A DNA stretch of 64,000 bases, taken from assembly GCF_005280585.1 (NCBI RefSeq), contig NZ_SZVO01000020.1:62001-126000 (forward strand), given 5' to 3'. Each line of letters opens with the position of its first letter. The first letter of the stretch is position 1. This document shows, in pieces, positions 9,901-18,415 of this stretch. Under the pieces are notes generated by a model that worked only from the letters and a program-made list of their open reading frames with translations, did not search any database and had not been told where the DNA came from. A program made the position numbers and the translations under genes. Source of the stretch: Dyadobacter frigoris (GTDB lineage: Bacteria; Bacteroidota; Bacteroidia; Cytophagales; Spirosomataceae).

Positions 9901-10351
9901 TAACGTCCGGAAGTCCGTCAATACGGATATCGTCTGTTTTTAATGTTACCGCGGATCCCGTAAATTTACTTTTATCAATCTGCTGAAAGCCAGTCACAAC
10001 CACATCCTGAAGACCCACAGCATCTTCATTCAGTTCTATTGTAACAAATTTTGCAGCGGGAAATTCAGTAGCTAAAAAGCCGATCATGGTCACAACCAGC
10101 GTAGCTCCTTCGTTAATATCGGGCAGTACAAATTCTCCCTTTTCATTTGTAACTGTCCCTTTTTGAACACCTTTTATCCGTATTGTGGCCCCGATCAGTA
10201 ATTCACCGGTTTTACTTTTCACCACGCCACGGACTTCAATATTTGCAGCTGCTACCTGCTTTGGGCTTATTGTCAAAACGGCACACAAAAAGATACCTGA
10301 CAAGAACACAAAGAATGGTCGAAAACCACTGGTCCGATAAAAAATCTTCAT
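6980..10351 (-). CDS. SusC/RagA-like TonB-dependent outer-membrane transporter
   Basis: 1123 residues, a usual length for SusC. Signal peptide about 1-35; carboxypeptidase-regulatory-like domain about 38-112 (EVRGVVKSKTGELLIGATI); plug domain with the SusC signatures GRAAGVSIQ, IRIRGATSL, PLWVVDGV and AAALYGARAMNGVIVITTK; the rest is a 22-strand barrel ending in FTVAIKFTL, with a terminal aromatic-rich strand. It imports a substrate in a TonB-driven way together with the downstream SusD. It is the first gene of the operon. The 290 bases upstream contain no clear TAnnTTTG element, and no sigma/anti-sigma pair is adjacent. Confidence 0.95.
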   Translation of the reverse strand: MKIFYRTSGFRPFFVFLSGIFLCAVLTISPKQVAAANIEVRGVVKSKTGELLIGATIRIKGVQKGTVTNEKGEFVLPDINEGATLVVTMIGFLATEFPAAKFVTIELNEDAVGLQDVVVTGFQQIDKSKFTGSAVTLKTDDIRIDGLPDVSRMLEGRAAGVSIQNVSGTFGAAPKIRIRGATSLNGDNKPLWVVDGVVLEDIVNISNDQLSSGDPTTLLGSAVAGLNPNDIETFDILKDAAAAALYGARAMNGVIVITTKKGKAGKPVISYSGNFSTQLKPSYKNFNIMNSAEQMSVLGELERKGYLNTSVLDNPDYGVYGKYYSLLNADASGNFGISNTPEAKKAFLLRYAGANTDWFDVLFKNNFLQEHSLSVSFGTDKSQSYFSTSFLSDNGWTVVDKVKRYTLNFRNTYKLSDKLTLGFSTLSSVRQQRAPGSLTRQSNPVDGTYGRDFDINPFSYALNTSRTLTAFDENGNREFFRRNYAPFNILTELENNYIDLNLIDIRLQGDLAYKITPHIQYDFVGALRYIHTGQEHQITENSNMANAYRAAGNSTIALKNKFLYRDPDDPDAYPVVVLPRGGFYNRNEDEMTFYNVRNNLRYNKVFGERHAVNALVGQEIKFTNRQNSNNTGYGYQYDQGGVPFVDYRILKQTIESNFQYFGMTKSFDRFAAFYASLGYTLDDKYNFTAYARYDGSNRFGKSAIGRWLPTWTVAGSWNLDHEEFIKSLSWISYAKLRGSYGLTASTGPATNSAVLLKSIITNRPYTDEKESAIDLASLANLQLTWEKLYSGNIGLDLGLLGNRFNITADVYLRNSFDLIDKIKTSGIGGQTYKIANYADMQSKGIDLSLEAVILKTKDFSWRSRFTAGYAHTQITSVDNLPTIFDMVKAEGANIQGHPVRSLFSVDYRGLDPKTGVPTFLNEKGEVSKDVYLQDLNTSYLKYEGPVDPPLTGGLNNTFIYRNLTMNVFLTGQAGNKIRLNPLYKGTSGSRPAFSDLDATPRELNDRWEKPGDEKITNIPSIPDILENQYLAGIYPYTTYNYSSQRVASGNFVRLKSVSLAYRLPLTMIKRLGMTAASIQVSTINPWLIYSDKKLKGQDPEFFNTGGVAQPIQKQFTVAIKFTL

Positions 10352-10641
10352 ACTTGAATTGTAGTAAATTTCTATATTAAATAGGTCTCAAATTTTAATG
10401 GAACTCAATTATACGGATAAACAATCTAATAAACGATTATTTCCCGGGATAGATGTATTCTAACCCTAAATACTTTTTTAGACAATAATATTTTTAGGAT
10501 AAGCCAAAATGCCAAATTTGTGTCAGCAAGTGACTTTAATAATACAAGATATGTATGGAGAGGGGTGCCTGGTAATAAATGTAAGAAAAAAAAATTCTTT
10601 TCCCATTATCGGTGACATTTCTTAACGTGAATTTTATACTT

Positions 10642-11304
10642 TTATCGATCTCTCAGTGCCAGCCCGATCAGTTCAGCCGTGTTTTTCACATTTGCCTTTC
10701 GCATAATGCTTGCGCGCTGATTGGCAACTGTGTTGGAGCTTATTGTAAAATGCTCAGCAATATCCTTACTGCTCATTCCTTCGGTAAGACATTGCAGGAT
10801 CTGCTGCTCTCTAGGTGTCATTTTGTTCCATACAGAAGCTGTACTTACACTTTTGACTTCTGTAATTTCCGTTTCTTTTTTGGGAAGAATAAGATTCCGT
10901 ATAATTATTGACGATGCATTGGGAGGATAATATAATTCTCCGGCAGCCACGCTACGGACCGCTTTCAGGATTTCATCCCTGCCAGTATCCTTCTGAAGAT
11001 ATCCGGCCGCTCCACTGGTTACAGCCGACAGAATATAATCCGGATTGTTATGCATACTGAAAACCAGCACTTTGACATCAGGAAAAACCGGCACTAATAA
11101 TTTAATTGCTTCCAGTCCCGACATGCGCGGCATCGTCAGATCAAGCAAAACCACATCTGGTTTTAATTTTGAAACACTTTCCAACACTTCATCGCCATCC
11201 GACGCCTCCCCCACGATGAGAATATCGTCCTCATCTTCAATCAAGGTTATGATACCTTGTCTCACCACCGAATGATCATCAACGACTAGTATACGTATTG
11301 GCAT
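10642..11304 (-). CDS. NarL/FixJ-type response regulator
   Basis: 220 residues from the ATG at 11304 (a TTG at 11313 would add three residues). Receiver domain: acidic pair DD at residues 9-10, phospho-acceptor Asp55 in VVLLDLTMP, and Lys in GYLQKD. C-terminal LuxR-type HTH: MTPREQQILQCLTEGMSSKD and SSNTVANQRASIMRK. It starts 11 bases after the stop of the histidine kinase gene, so the two form one two-component system. Position behind nirBD and the NarX-like sensor suggests that it controls nitrate/nitrite assimilation genes. Confidence 0.9.
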   Translation of the reverse strand: MPIRILVVDDHSVVRQGIITLIEDEDDILIVGEASDGDEVLESVSKLKPDVVLLDLTMPRMSGLEAIKLLVPVFPDVKVLVFSMHNNPDYILSAVTSGAAGYLQKDTGRDEILKAVRSVAAGELYYPPNASSIIIRNLILPKKETEITEVKSVSTASVWNKMTPREQQILQCLTEGMSSKDIAEHFTISSNTVANQRASIMRKANVKNTAELIGLALRDR

Positions 11305-11315
11305 ATCGCTCAAAG

Positions 11316-12749
11316 TTATGATTGCACAGGGATATTAATAACCAGCCTCGTGCCGGTATCCACTTTCGATATAATTTTCATTTCACCGTTGAGCAATTGC
11401 GTACGCGTCCGGATATTTTCAATTCCGTTTTGTGTTAAAAAAGATTCGCTTTTATTTTTCAAATTACTAATTAAAAATCCTTTCCCATCATCTTCAATCT
11501 CCAAAACTATCTGATTCTCTGTTTGTTCTAATTTTATCTTTATATTATCCGATTCGGAGTGCTTAACTGCGTTATTCAAAGCTTCTTGCGCGATTCTATA
11601 CAGCCCGATTTCCACAGGTCCGGCCAGTGCAATGCGATCTTTTTTACCTTCATATTTTATTTTTATCTCCGACAATTCCGAAGTTTGTGCGCAAAGCAGA
11701 TTCAATGCAGCACTTAAACCAAAATCGTTTAAAACAGATGGCATAAGGTTGAAAGAAACCTGCCGGGTGGTTTGGATCGTATCCTGAATTAACGAAACCA
11801 GTCTGTCAAAACGAAGTCGCTGTTTTTCGTCATCAAACTGCATTTGTTTAAGTTTTTCGGCCTGAAGTTTTAATCCGGTCAGCATTTGCCCAATACCATC
11901 GTGCAATTCGAGGGCAAAACGTTTTCTCTCTTCTTCCTGCCCTTCAATTAATGCGGCAGCCCGGATTCGATTTTCGGCTAGTTGTAACTGGTATTTTTCT
12001 TCTTCACTTCTGATCAAATCGTTCTGTGCACGGATCAGTTGGCTATTTGCCACCTTTAATTTTTTATTCACAACTCTTACCGCATCTTCGGATGCAGCCA
12101 ACAAACGAACGATCCGTCGTGTTGTATTGACAACGGGCCGAAAAATTAAAATACCTTCTGCCAAAAGGACTATCAGTGTCAGGATGTCTAAAATCCATTC
12201 AATTTGTTCCAGTATCTTTATACGGCCATAACTTTCCCTGTCAAATTGAAAGACAATCGCGTCCATTTGTCTTAGAAAAACAGGTTCTGCCGTCAAAATA
12301 ATCCGGAGTGCATTTCTTTTTTCTTCTTCCGGAACCGATGTATTAATTACGATCAGAAGATTGGTATAGATTGTCTGAAAAACAGGTTCCAGGTTTCTGT
12401 ACATGTTTTTAATCGAATCACTTTTTAAAACCACAAATTCACTTTCCATCTTGATCCGGCCCCGAAGCAATTGTTCGTGGCTCACTTTCCAGATATTAAG
12501 CAATGAGTCGATTTTAACAGAATCACTGGTCGGAATTTTCTCGGTTTGTAAAATAGCAAGTTTCGTCAGCCGCTGGCTTAACATGCGCTGGCGGCCGGCC
12601 ACATTCACTACCCGGCTGTCATGATTGAGATTATTAATCGTTCTTCGGATTAAAAAAAGTCCGCTGACCGTGAGCACGGCTACCAAAGTCAGCGCGACAA
12701 TATAATATCGGGTAAGGCGATCCGCAACCTGACTTTCGAGTTTCTCCAT
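11316..12749 (-). CDS. NarX-like nitrate/nitrite-sensing histidine kinase
   Basis: 477 residues. First helix about 16-34, extracytoplasmic four-helix sensor about 35-186, second helix about 187-204, then a coiled linker and HisKA_3/HATPase domains. The stretch VVNVAGRQRMLSQRLTK at about 47-63 resembles the P-box of NarX, which binds nitrate, and matches the PilJ/NarX sensor family. The phosphorylated His283 lies in ALELHDGIGQ; ATPase motifs are EALNNAVKHS and DDGKGF. The gene follows nirD by six bases. Ligand specificity is an inference from the P-box-like motif and context. Confidence 0.85.
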   Translation of the reverse strand: MEKLESQVADRLTRYYIVALTLVAVLTVSGLFLIRRTINNLNHDSRVVNVAGRQRMLSQRLTKLAILQTEKIPTSDSVKIDSLLNIWKVSHEQLLRGRIKMESEFVVLKSDSIKNMYRNLEPVFQTIYTNLLIVINTSVPEEEKRNALRIILTAEPVFLRQMDAIVFQFDRESYGRIKILEQIEWILDILTLIVLLAEGILIFRPVVNTTRRIVRLLAASEDAVRVVNKKLKVANSQLIRAQNDLIRSEEEKYQLQLAENRIRAAALIEGQEEERKRFALELHDGIGQMLTGLKLQAEKLKQMQFDDEKQRLRFDRLVSLIQDTIQTTRQVSFNLMPSVLNDFGLSAALNLLCAQTSELSEIKIKYEGKKDRIALAGPVEIGLYRIAQEALNNAVKHSESDNIKIKLEQTENQIVLEIEDDGKGFLISNLKNKSESFLTQNGIENIRTRTQLLNGEMKIISKVDTGTRLVINIPVQS

Positions 12750-12755
12750 TTTTAT

Positions 12756-13109
12756 TTATAAACCAATGTACACCTGATTTTCTTTGATGATAACCGGGAA
12801 GGTATTGATTTTATAGTCGTCATCAGTCAGGCATTGACCAGTTTTTAAAGAAAAAGTTTTTTTGTGAAACGGACAGGCAACTTTTGGTTCCTCTCCCTGG
12901 CTTCCGATCATGCCGCGACCTATAGCCATTTGCTGGCGGTGTGGACATTCGTTATCCGTTGCGTACCACTCGCCTCTCCGTGCGAAGTTAAAGATAGCGA
13001 TTTGTTTGCCTTCTATTAACGCACAGCCTCCGCCGTCTTCGGGGATATCGTTGACGTTACAGGCGAGGTGCCAGGTTATTCTGTCTTTTGTATTATGTGT
13101 TGGTTCCAT
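12756..13109 (-). CDS. nirD: Nitrite reductase small subunit, Rieske type (NirD)
   Basis: 117 residues, ATG at 13109. Rieske [2Fe-2S] ligands are present as ECPHRQQ and CPFHKKTF (Cys-x-His and Cys-x2-His). NirD is the small partner of the NADH-dependent assimilatory nitrite reductase NirB. The gene follows nirB after 96 bases that hold a dispersed repeat, and is followed by the sensor kinase gene six bases later. The clustering with nirB supports the assignment over other small Rieske ferredoxins. Confidence 0.9.
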   Translation of the reverse strand: MEPTHNTKDRITWHLACNVNDIPEDGGGCALIEGKQIAIFNFARRGEWYATDNECPHRQQMAIGRGMIGSQGEEPKVACPFHKKTFSLKTGQCLTDDDYKINTFPVIIKENQVYIGL

Positions 13110-13158
13110 GTTGATTTTGAATGTTTTGAATGATTAGATTAGCACACATCCCCGCACC

Positions 13159-13202
13159 ATCGGGCGGTGCCCGATGCAGAAATATGTCGACCTTTCAGGC
13201 CT
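13159..13202. repeat. Diverged half copy of the 41-nt dispersed repeat
   Basis: Bases 13162-13202 match the left arm of the repeat at 23460-23554 at 32 of 41 positions; shared parts are GGGCG-TGCCC, AATATG and CCTTTCAGG. A small hairpin, ATCGGGC/GCCCGAT (13159-13165 and 13169-13175), lies inside. It sits between nirB and nirD, where it could affect relative expression. Confidence 0.6.
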
Positions 13203-13205
13203 AGA

Positions 13206-15722
13206 CTATACCCATTCTTTGGCTCGTTTTTGCGTACGCATTTCTTCGAATGCTATCATTGGGTCTTTGTCAGGGACGTTTACAAAATGGTTGTAACGTT
13301 GACGTAACTCAGGACTATCCACAACTTCTTTCCATTCGCATTTGTAGTTATTGATCAAAGTCTGCATTTCTTCCTCAAATGCGGAAGTTAATCCCAATAA
13401 ATCATCCACCACCACTGCTTTCAGATAGGACATTCCGCCTTCCATTTTATTCAGCCAAGTCGCCGTTCTTGTCAACGGATCGGCTGTTTTTATGTAAAAC
13501 ATAAGGAATCTGTCGATCAATTTTACGCAGGTTTCCTTATCAACATCAGAAGCCAGCATTTGTGCGTGCTGTGGCTTGGAACCGCCATTTCCGCAGACAT
13601 ATAAATTCCAGCCTTTCTCCGTTGCGATGATACCAAAATCCTTGCTTTGCGCTTCTGCACATTCGCGAACACAGCCAGAAACCGCAGATTTGAACTTATG
13701 CGGCGCCCGGATTCCTTTATACCGGTCTTCAATTTCAATAGCGAAAGAAACGGAATCCTGCACACCAAAACGGCACCATGTGGATCCTACACAGCTCTTT
13801 ACAGTTCTTAATGCTTTTCCATACGCATGTCCGCTTTCAAAACCGGCATCAATCAATTCTTCCCAGATCAAAGGCAGATCATTTACGTGCGCACCGAAAA
13901 GATCTATTCTTTGTCCGCCCGTAATTTTGGTATATAAATTATATTTTTTAGCAACCTGTCCGATCACGATCAATTTATCCGGCGTAATTTCTCCACCCGG
14001 AATTCTCGGAACAACCGAATATGTACCTCCTTTTTGTATGTTAGCAAGATAACGGTCATTAGAATCCTGAATCGGCGCACGGTCTTTTGTCAGTACATTT
14101 TCATTCCAAAGACTTGCCAGCAAGGATGCAACAACCGGCTTACAAACTTCGCAGCCATCTCCTTTTCCATATTCATTCAGTACTTCGCCATAGGTTTTCA
14201 ACCCATTCATTTTCACCAGATCAAGTAACTCCTGGCGGGAGTGATCGAAATGTTCACAAACAACCGTTTTGATATATTGGCCGTTTTGCTTCATCACGCC
14301 CTGAATAATATCTTTTACCATCGGCACACAACCACCGCATCCGGTTCCGGCTTTGCAGGATTTTTTCAATGCATCGATCGACGTATTTCCTTTTTCGCCA
14401 ATTTCCTCGCAAAGCATACCTTTGGTAATCGCTTCGCAAGAACAGATCAAGGCGTCATCAGGCAAGCTCATCACACCTGCACCCGTTTCTTCTCCACCTC
14501 TTGATCCTAAAATAAGATCCTCAGAATCAGGAGGCAAAATCGTTTTATTTTTACAGGTTTGCAGAAGCATGTTATATTGCTCAGCATCACCTACCAGAAT
14601 TCCACCCAGCAATTCCTTACCATCCGGTGAAACGTTAATTCTTTTGTATATACCTTTTGCCTTATTCTCGTAACGGATTGTTTTACACGCCGGTTCTTCA
14701 ATAAACGGATCACCGAAACTTGCAACATCCGTTCCGATCAGTTTCAGTTTTGTAGACATATCGTAAGGCAAAAATTCCTTATCAATACCGGTCAGGGCAT
14801 TGGCTACAACATCAGCCATTTCATAACCGGGAGCGATCAAACCATAGATCATGTGATGTGCCAGCGCACATTCTCCGATTGCAAAAATGTAGGGATCCGA
14901 TGTTTTCAAGCCATTATCAACGATAATTCCGCCTCGGGGATGTGTTTCGAGTCCGGCAATTTTCGCCAGTTCATCACGCGGACGAATACCGGCGGAAATC
15001 ACCAGCATATCCACATCCAGGAAAGAATTATCAACAAACTGCATTCCTTTGATACAGTCGTCGCCAACGATTTCCTGTGTACTTTTTGCCAGATGAATAT
15101 TCAAACCAAGCGATTCCAGCTGACTTTGCAGAATTCTCGAACCTGCGTCATCAATTTGTCTTGGCATTAAACGGGAGGCGAATTCTACCACATGGGCTTC
15201 TTCCAAACCTAAATCCAATAATGCTTTTGCCGCTTCAAGACCAAGCAGACCACCACCCAAAACAGCACCTCTTTTTGCCTTACGGGCATAGGCCTGAATA
15301 AGCTCCAAATCTTCAATAGTACGGTAAACAAAAACACCATCTTTTTCCACACCGGGAATAGACGGAACAAACGCACCGGAGCCTGTTGCCATCACCAGAT
15401 AGTCGTAATGTACTACATGGCCATGATGAGATCGTACCAGTTTTTCTTCTCTGTCGATATCAACAACAGGATCTGAAAGGAATAATCTGATGTTATTTTC
15501 CTCATACCATTCTTTACTGGCCATCGTAAGGTCTTCGGCCGTTTTACCTGCAAAATATTCGCTCAAATGCACACGATCATAAGCCACGCGAGGTTCTTCC
15601 CCAAAAACCGTCAGCGTGAATTCCTGATCATTTTTTCTTTTGGCCAGCAATTTCTCGCAGAATTTGTAGCCAACCATACCATTTCCAATGACAACGATAT
15701 GCGTGTTTGTGTTTGTTTTCAT
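13206..15722 (-). CDS. nirB: NADH-dependent nitrite reductase large subunit (NirB)
   Basis: 838 residues, normal for NirB. Order of domains: FAD/NAD oxidoreductase (about 1-400, IGNGMVGYKFCEKL, GGGLLGLEAA), two BFD-like [2Fe-2S] regions (ALICSCEAIT with GTGCGGC; then CEHF with GDGCEVC), ferredoxin-like half domain, and the siroheme/[4Fe-4S] domain with CVGSTWC and SGCVREC. It reduces nitrite to ammonium in the cytoplasm using NADH. nirD, the sensor kinase and the regulator follow on the same strand; cobA, which makes the siroheme precursor, is divergent. All cofactor cysteines are present. Confidence 0.95.
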   Translation of the reverse strand: MKTNTNTHIVVIGNGMVGYKFCEKLLAKRKNDQEFTLTVFGEEPRVAYDRVHLSEYFAGKTAEDLTMASKEWYEENNIRLFLSDPVVDIDREEKLVRSHHGHVVHYDYLVMATGSGAFVPSIPGVEKDGVFVYRTIEDLELIQAYARKAKRGAVLGGGLLGLEAAKALLDLGLEEAHVVEFASRLMPRQIDDAGSRILQSQLESLGLNIHLAKSTQEIVGDDCIKGMQFVDNSFLDVDMLVISAGIRPRDELAKIAGLETHPRGGIIVDNGLKTSDPYIFAIGECALAHHMIYGLIAPGYEMADVVANALTGIDKEFLPYDMSTKLKLIGTDVASFGDPFIEEPACKTIRYENKAKGIYKRINVSPDGKELLGGILVGDAEQYNMLLQTCKNKTILPPDSEDLILGSRGGEETGAGVMSLPDDALICSCEAITKGMLCEEIGEKGNTSIDALKKSCKAGTGCGGCVPMVKDIIQGVMKQNGQYIKTVVCEHFDHSRQELLDLVKMNGLKTYGEVLNEYGKGDGCEVCKPVVASLLASLWNENVLTKDRAPIQDSNDRYLANIQKGGTYSVVPRIPGGEITPDKLIVIGQVAKKYNLYTKITGGQRIDLFGAHVNDLPLIWEELIDAGFESGHAYGKALRTVKSCVGSTWCRFGVQDSVSFAIEIEDRYKGIRAPHKFKSAVSGCVRECAEAQSKDFGIIATEKGWNLYVCGNGGSKPQHAQMLASDVDKETCVKLIDRFLMFYIKTADPLTRTATWLNKMEGGMSYLKAVVVDDLLGLTSAFEEEMQTLINNYKCEWKEVVDSPELRQRYNHFVNVPDKDPMIAFEEMRTQKRAKEWV

Positions 15723-16001
15723 AGTTATAATTAACTATTATTTTTGAATAACCCTGTTGTTTTATTGTACTATTCAAATATTTAACTACTTTAATTACCT
15801 TTTAGTACATGTCAAAATTAAAAGGTGTTTTTCTATTTTCCTAACTTTTTATTCTAAATATATGTAAAATTGATACTTATTTTTTGGCAAAAGTATTGTT
15901 TTATAAAATATTGATACTAATTTTGAACCAACAAATAGATATAGTTACTATTCACTACTTATAGTACATTTCTAATATTCACCAGAACATATATAAAAGA
16001 G
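15723..16001. promoter_or_regulatory. Divergent nirB / cobA control region
   Basis: 279 AT-rich bases between two divergent units. A direct repeat ATTGATACT occurs at 15869-15877 and 15910-15918 (41 bases apart). TACTTAT at 15874-15880 and 15956-15962 fits the enteric NarL heptamer TACYYMT. For cobA, TTG (15896-15898), 19 bases, then TAATTTTG (15918-15925) fits the Bacteroidota promoter pattern. For nirB only a TAATTTTG on the minus strand (15820-15813) is seen. Operator function is inferred from sequence resemblance and context. Confidence 0.4.
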
Positions 16002-16760
16002 ATGGAGGCGAAACTTACACTCGTGGGAGCTGGTCCGGGAAACGGAGAGCTGATTACTTTAAAAGGAATCAAAGTTTTAAAATCAGCCGATGTCGTTTTA
16101 TACGACGAACTGGTGAGTACAGAAATTCTTGATTTTGCACCAGAAGCAGCATTAAAAATATATGTAGGGAAAAAAGTGGGTGAAGCCTCTTTTTCTCAAG
16201 ACGAGATCAACGGGCTGATCGTGAAGCTTGCACGGAAACGCGGACATGTTGTTCGTTTGAAAGGCGGTGATTCTTTTGTTTTTGGACGTGGTCATGAAGA
16301 AATGGAATATGCCCGCGATCATGATATTATCTGCGAAGTAATTCCAGGTGTTTCAAGCTGTATAGCCGTTCCGGCTTCCCTGGAAATTCCGGTAACCCGC
16401 CGCGGTGTAAGTGAAAGTTTCTGGGTCATTACCGGAACGACCAGAAACGGAGAACTATCTGATGACATGCGACTGGCCGCTCAATCCAAAGCAACCGTTG
16501 TGGTTTTGATGGGAATGAATAAGCTGAACGAAATCTGTGACTTATATAAATATTTTGGCCGCGGGCATTTGCCTATGGCGGTGATCCAGAACGGAACGCG
16601 CCCGGATGAAAAAAGTGTGATGGGTCAGGTTTGGGAAATGCCACAACTGGTGAAGGAAAATAAACTGGGCACACCGGCAATCATTGTGCTTGGAGAGGTT
16701 GTAGGATTGCATCCATCCTATGCGATGGAGTATTTGCAGAGCGCCAATCTGGCATTTTAG
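16002..16760 (+). CDS. cobA: Uroporphyrinogen-III C-methyltransferase (SUMT)
   Basis: 252 residues. Motifs of the SUMT family: VGAGPGNGELITLKG (SAM site), VVRLKGGDSFVFGRG, and EVIPGVSSC. It methylates uroporphyrinogen III twice to give precorrin-2, the first step of siroheme, the cofactor of NirB. It is a single-domain enzyme; the second activity (precorrin-2 oxidation and iron insertion) is encoded separately at 25610-26197. It is the first gene of the plus-strand nitrate island and divergent from nirB. Confidence 0.93.
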   Translation: MEAKLTLVGAGPGNGELITLKGIKVLKSADVVLYDELVSTEILDFAPEAALKIYVGKKVGEASFSQDEINGLIVKLARKRGHVVRLKGGDSFVFGRGHEEMEYARDHDIICEVIPGVSSCIAVPASLEIPVTRRGVSESFWVITGTTRNGELSDDMRLAAQSKATVVVLMGMNKLNEICDLYKYFGRGHLPMAVIQNGTRPDEKSVMGQVWEMPQLVKENKLGTPAIIVLGEVVGLHPSYAMEYLQSANLAF

Positions 16761-16766
16761 CAAAAA

Positions 16767-16801
16767 AAGCCGATCCGGTGTGGGGACACCAAAATCGGCT
16801 T
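16767..16801 (+). terminator. Hairpin after cobA
   Basis: AAGCCGAT (16767-16774) pairs with ATCGGCTT (16794-16801) and an inner GGTGT/ACACC stem caps it. The T-run is weak, so it may be a partial terminator between cobA and the porin gene. Confidence 0.5.
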
Positions 16802-16991
16802 ATGTATTATCCCAACGGGGCTATTCAAACCAGGGGATGTTGTTTATGTTTCACACAAACAGATCAAATAAAATGGAAAAAAGAACATAAACCAAATTCC
16901 GGGTTTGCTTAACTACACCAGGTGGCTGTTAAGAACAAATGATGTCAACTCATTGACGCTATCCTCTTTTTCATTTTATCCACTTATCCAC

Positions 16992-18350
16992 ATGAAAACA
17001 ATTCGCTACCTATTCATCGCGGCGGCATTGGGAATTTCGTTACTACTGCCCTCCGAATCCAGGGCTCAGTTAAGTATTTCCGGCCAGCTTCGTACACGCT
17101 CTGAACTTTTGGATGGGCAAGGTTCTCCTCTTTCCAAAGGCAATAAACCAGCCTTTTTTACCTCCCAGCGCACCAGGTTAAATGTTGGATACAAAGGTTA
17201 CCGCACAAATTTTTACATTTCGGCGCAGGATGTAAGGGTTTGGGGACAGGATGCTTCAACGAATAATAGGGTAACAAATGCCGGTTTAAATGGTTTTATG
17301 CTGCATGAAGCCTGGGGAGAAATAAGTTTGCTGGATACAAATCAGACCAAACTTGGAAAAGAATTTTCAATAAAGATCGGCCGTCAGGAATTACTTTATG
17401 ATGACAGCCGCTTACTTGGAAACCTTGACTGGCTGCAACAGGCGAGACGTCATGATGCTGCATTGATCAAGTATAGCAACAAAGGTTTTACCGCACATTT
17501 AGGCTTTGCGTATAACCAGAATAGTGAGGTAAAAACCGGCACTTTATACAACGGAGTTCCTAATGGATATGCCGCCGGAACGAACGGAATTGGCACCATG
17601 TACAAATCGATGCAATTTGGATATGTAAGCAAAAAACTGAATCAGGGAATTGCTTCATTTTTGATTTTAAAAGATGATTTCCAAAAATACAGCCTGACAT
17701 CAACGGGTACCAAAACGCTTGAAAAAGGAGTAAATAGTCGGGTAACTTTGGGACCTTATATTCAGACAAAACTCGGCAAAAGTATTAATCTTATAGCCAG
17801 CGCCTATTTGCAAACAGGAAAAGATAAAGATGGTGCCAATTTGTCTGCTTACATGTATTCGATCAAAGGACTTTATGAAGTGAACAGATTTATTTCGATC
17901 GGACCTGGTTTTGATTATACATCAGGAAGCGGTTCCGGCAGTTCAAAAAACAGAAGTTTTGACCCTTTATATGGAACACCGCATAAGTTTTGGGGACAAA
18001 TGGATTATTTCTATGCTGCCAACGGTTTTGGAAAAGGCGGATTATCGGATCTTTTCTTGAGCAGCACAATCAAAGCATCTCCTAAACTTTCTGTACAAGC
18101 TGATTTGCACCAGTTTTCAAGTGCCGCACAGATCAGCAGTGTAAAAGATGGGAAACTGAGCAGTAATTTTGGAGAGGAACTGGACATTATTGCTACGTAC
18201 AATTTGACCAAAACAATAAGTTTCCAGGGAGGATACTGCACTTTTTTACCAACAAATTCACTGGCACAAGCAAAGGCTGTAACGGATCCTCAAAAAATGG
18301 CCCACTGGGCTTACCTGATGATCAGCATCAAACCAGATTTCCTAAAATAA
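16992..18350 (+). CDS. Alginate-export-like outer-membrane porin
   Basis: 452 residues from the ATG at 16992, which begins a clean signal peptide (MKTIRYLFIAAALGISLLLP, cleavage near SRAQ); the frame is open upstream to 16905 but without signal features. The mature protein begins LSISGQLRTRSELLDGQ and has alternating amphipathic strands with RQELLYDDSRLLGNLDW, typical of the alginate export / long porin family. It lies between cobA and narK, so it probably lets nitrate or nitrite through the outer membrane. Substrate inferred from context only. Confidence 0.75.
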   Translation: MKTIRYLFIAAALGISLLLPSESRAQLSISGQLRTRSELLDGQGSPLSKGNKPAFFTSQRTRLNVGYKGYRTNFYISAQDVRVWGQDASTNNRVTNAGLNGFMLHEAWGEISLLDTNQTKLGKEFSIKIGRQELLYDDSRLLGNLDWLQQARRHDAALIKYSNKGFTAHLGFAYNQNSEVKTGTLYNGVPNGYAAGTNGIGTMYKSMQFGYVSKKLNQGIASFLILKDDFQKYSLTSTGTKTLEKGVNSRVTLGPYIQTKLGKSINLIASAYLQTGKDKDGANLSAYMYSIKGLYEVNRFISIGPGFDYTSGSGSGSSKNRSFDPLYGTPHKFWGQMDYFYAANGFGKGGLSDLFLSSTIKASPKLSVQADLHQFSSAAQISSVKDGKLSSNFGEELDIIATYNLTKTISFQGGYCTFLPTNSLAQAKAVTDPQKMAHWAYLMISIKPDFLK

Positions 18351-18415
18351 CCCGAATAATATAGATACTGAACTTTACATCACTCTTATTATCAAAAGTT
18401 TAAAAGCATTGAACT

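Noticed and set aside
10352..10641. Sigma/anti-sigma or other regulator of the SusCD operon
   Set aside because: No ORF with such features is in the spacer; the neighbouring response regulator belongs to the nirBD operon.
13576..14052. 158-codon plus-strand frame opposite nirB
   Set aside because: It lies wholly inside the well supported nirB gene on the other strand; Pro/Ser-rich composition of an antisense frame and no domain.
14241..14673. Two overlapping plus-strand frames (87 and 106 codons) opposite nirB
   Set aside because: Both are antisense to the [2Fe-2S] region of nirB and overlap each other; no coding features.
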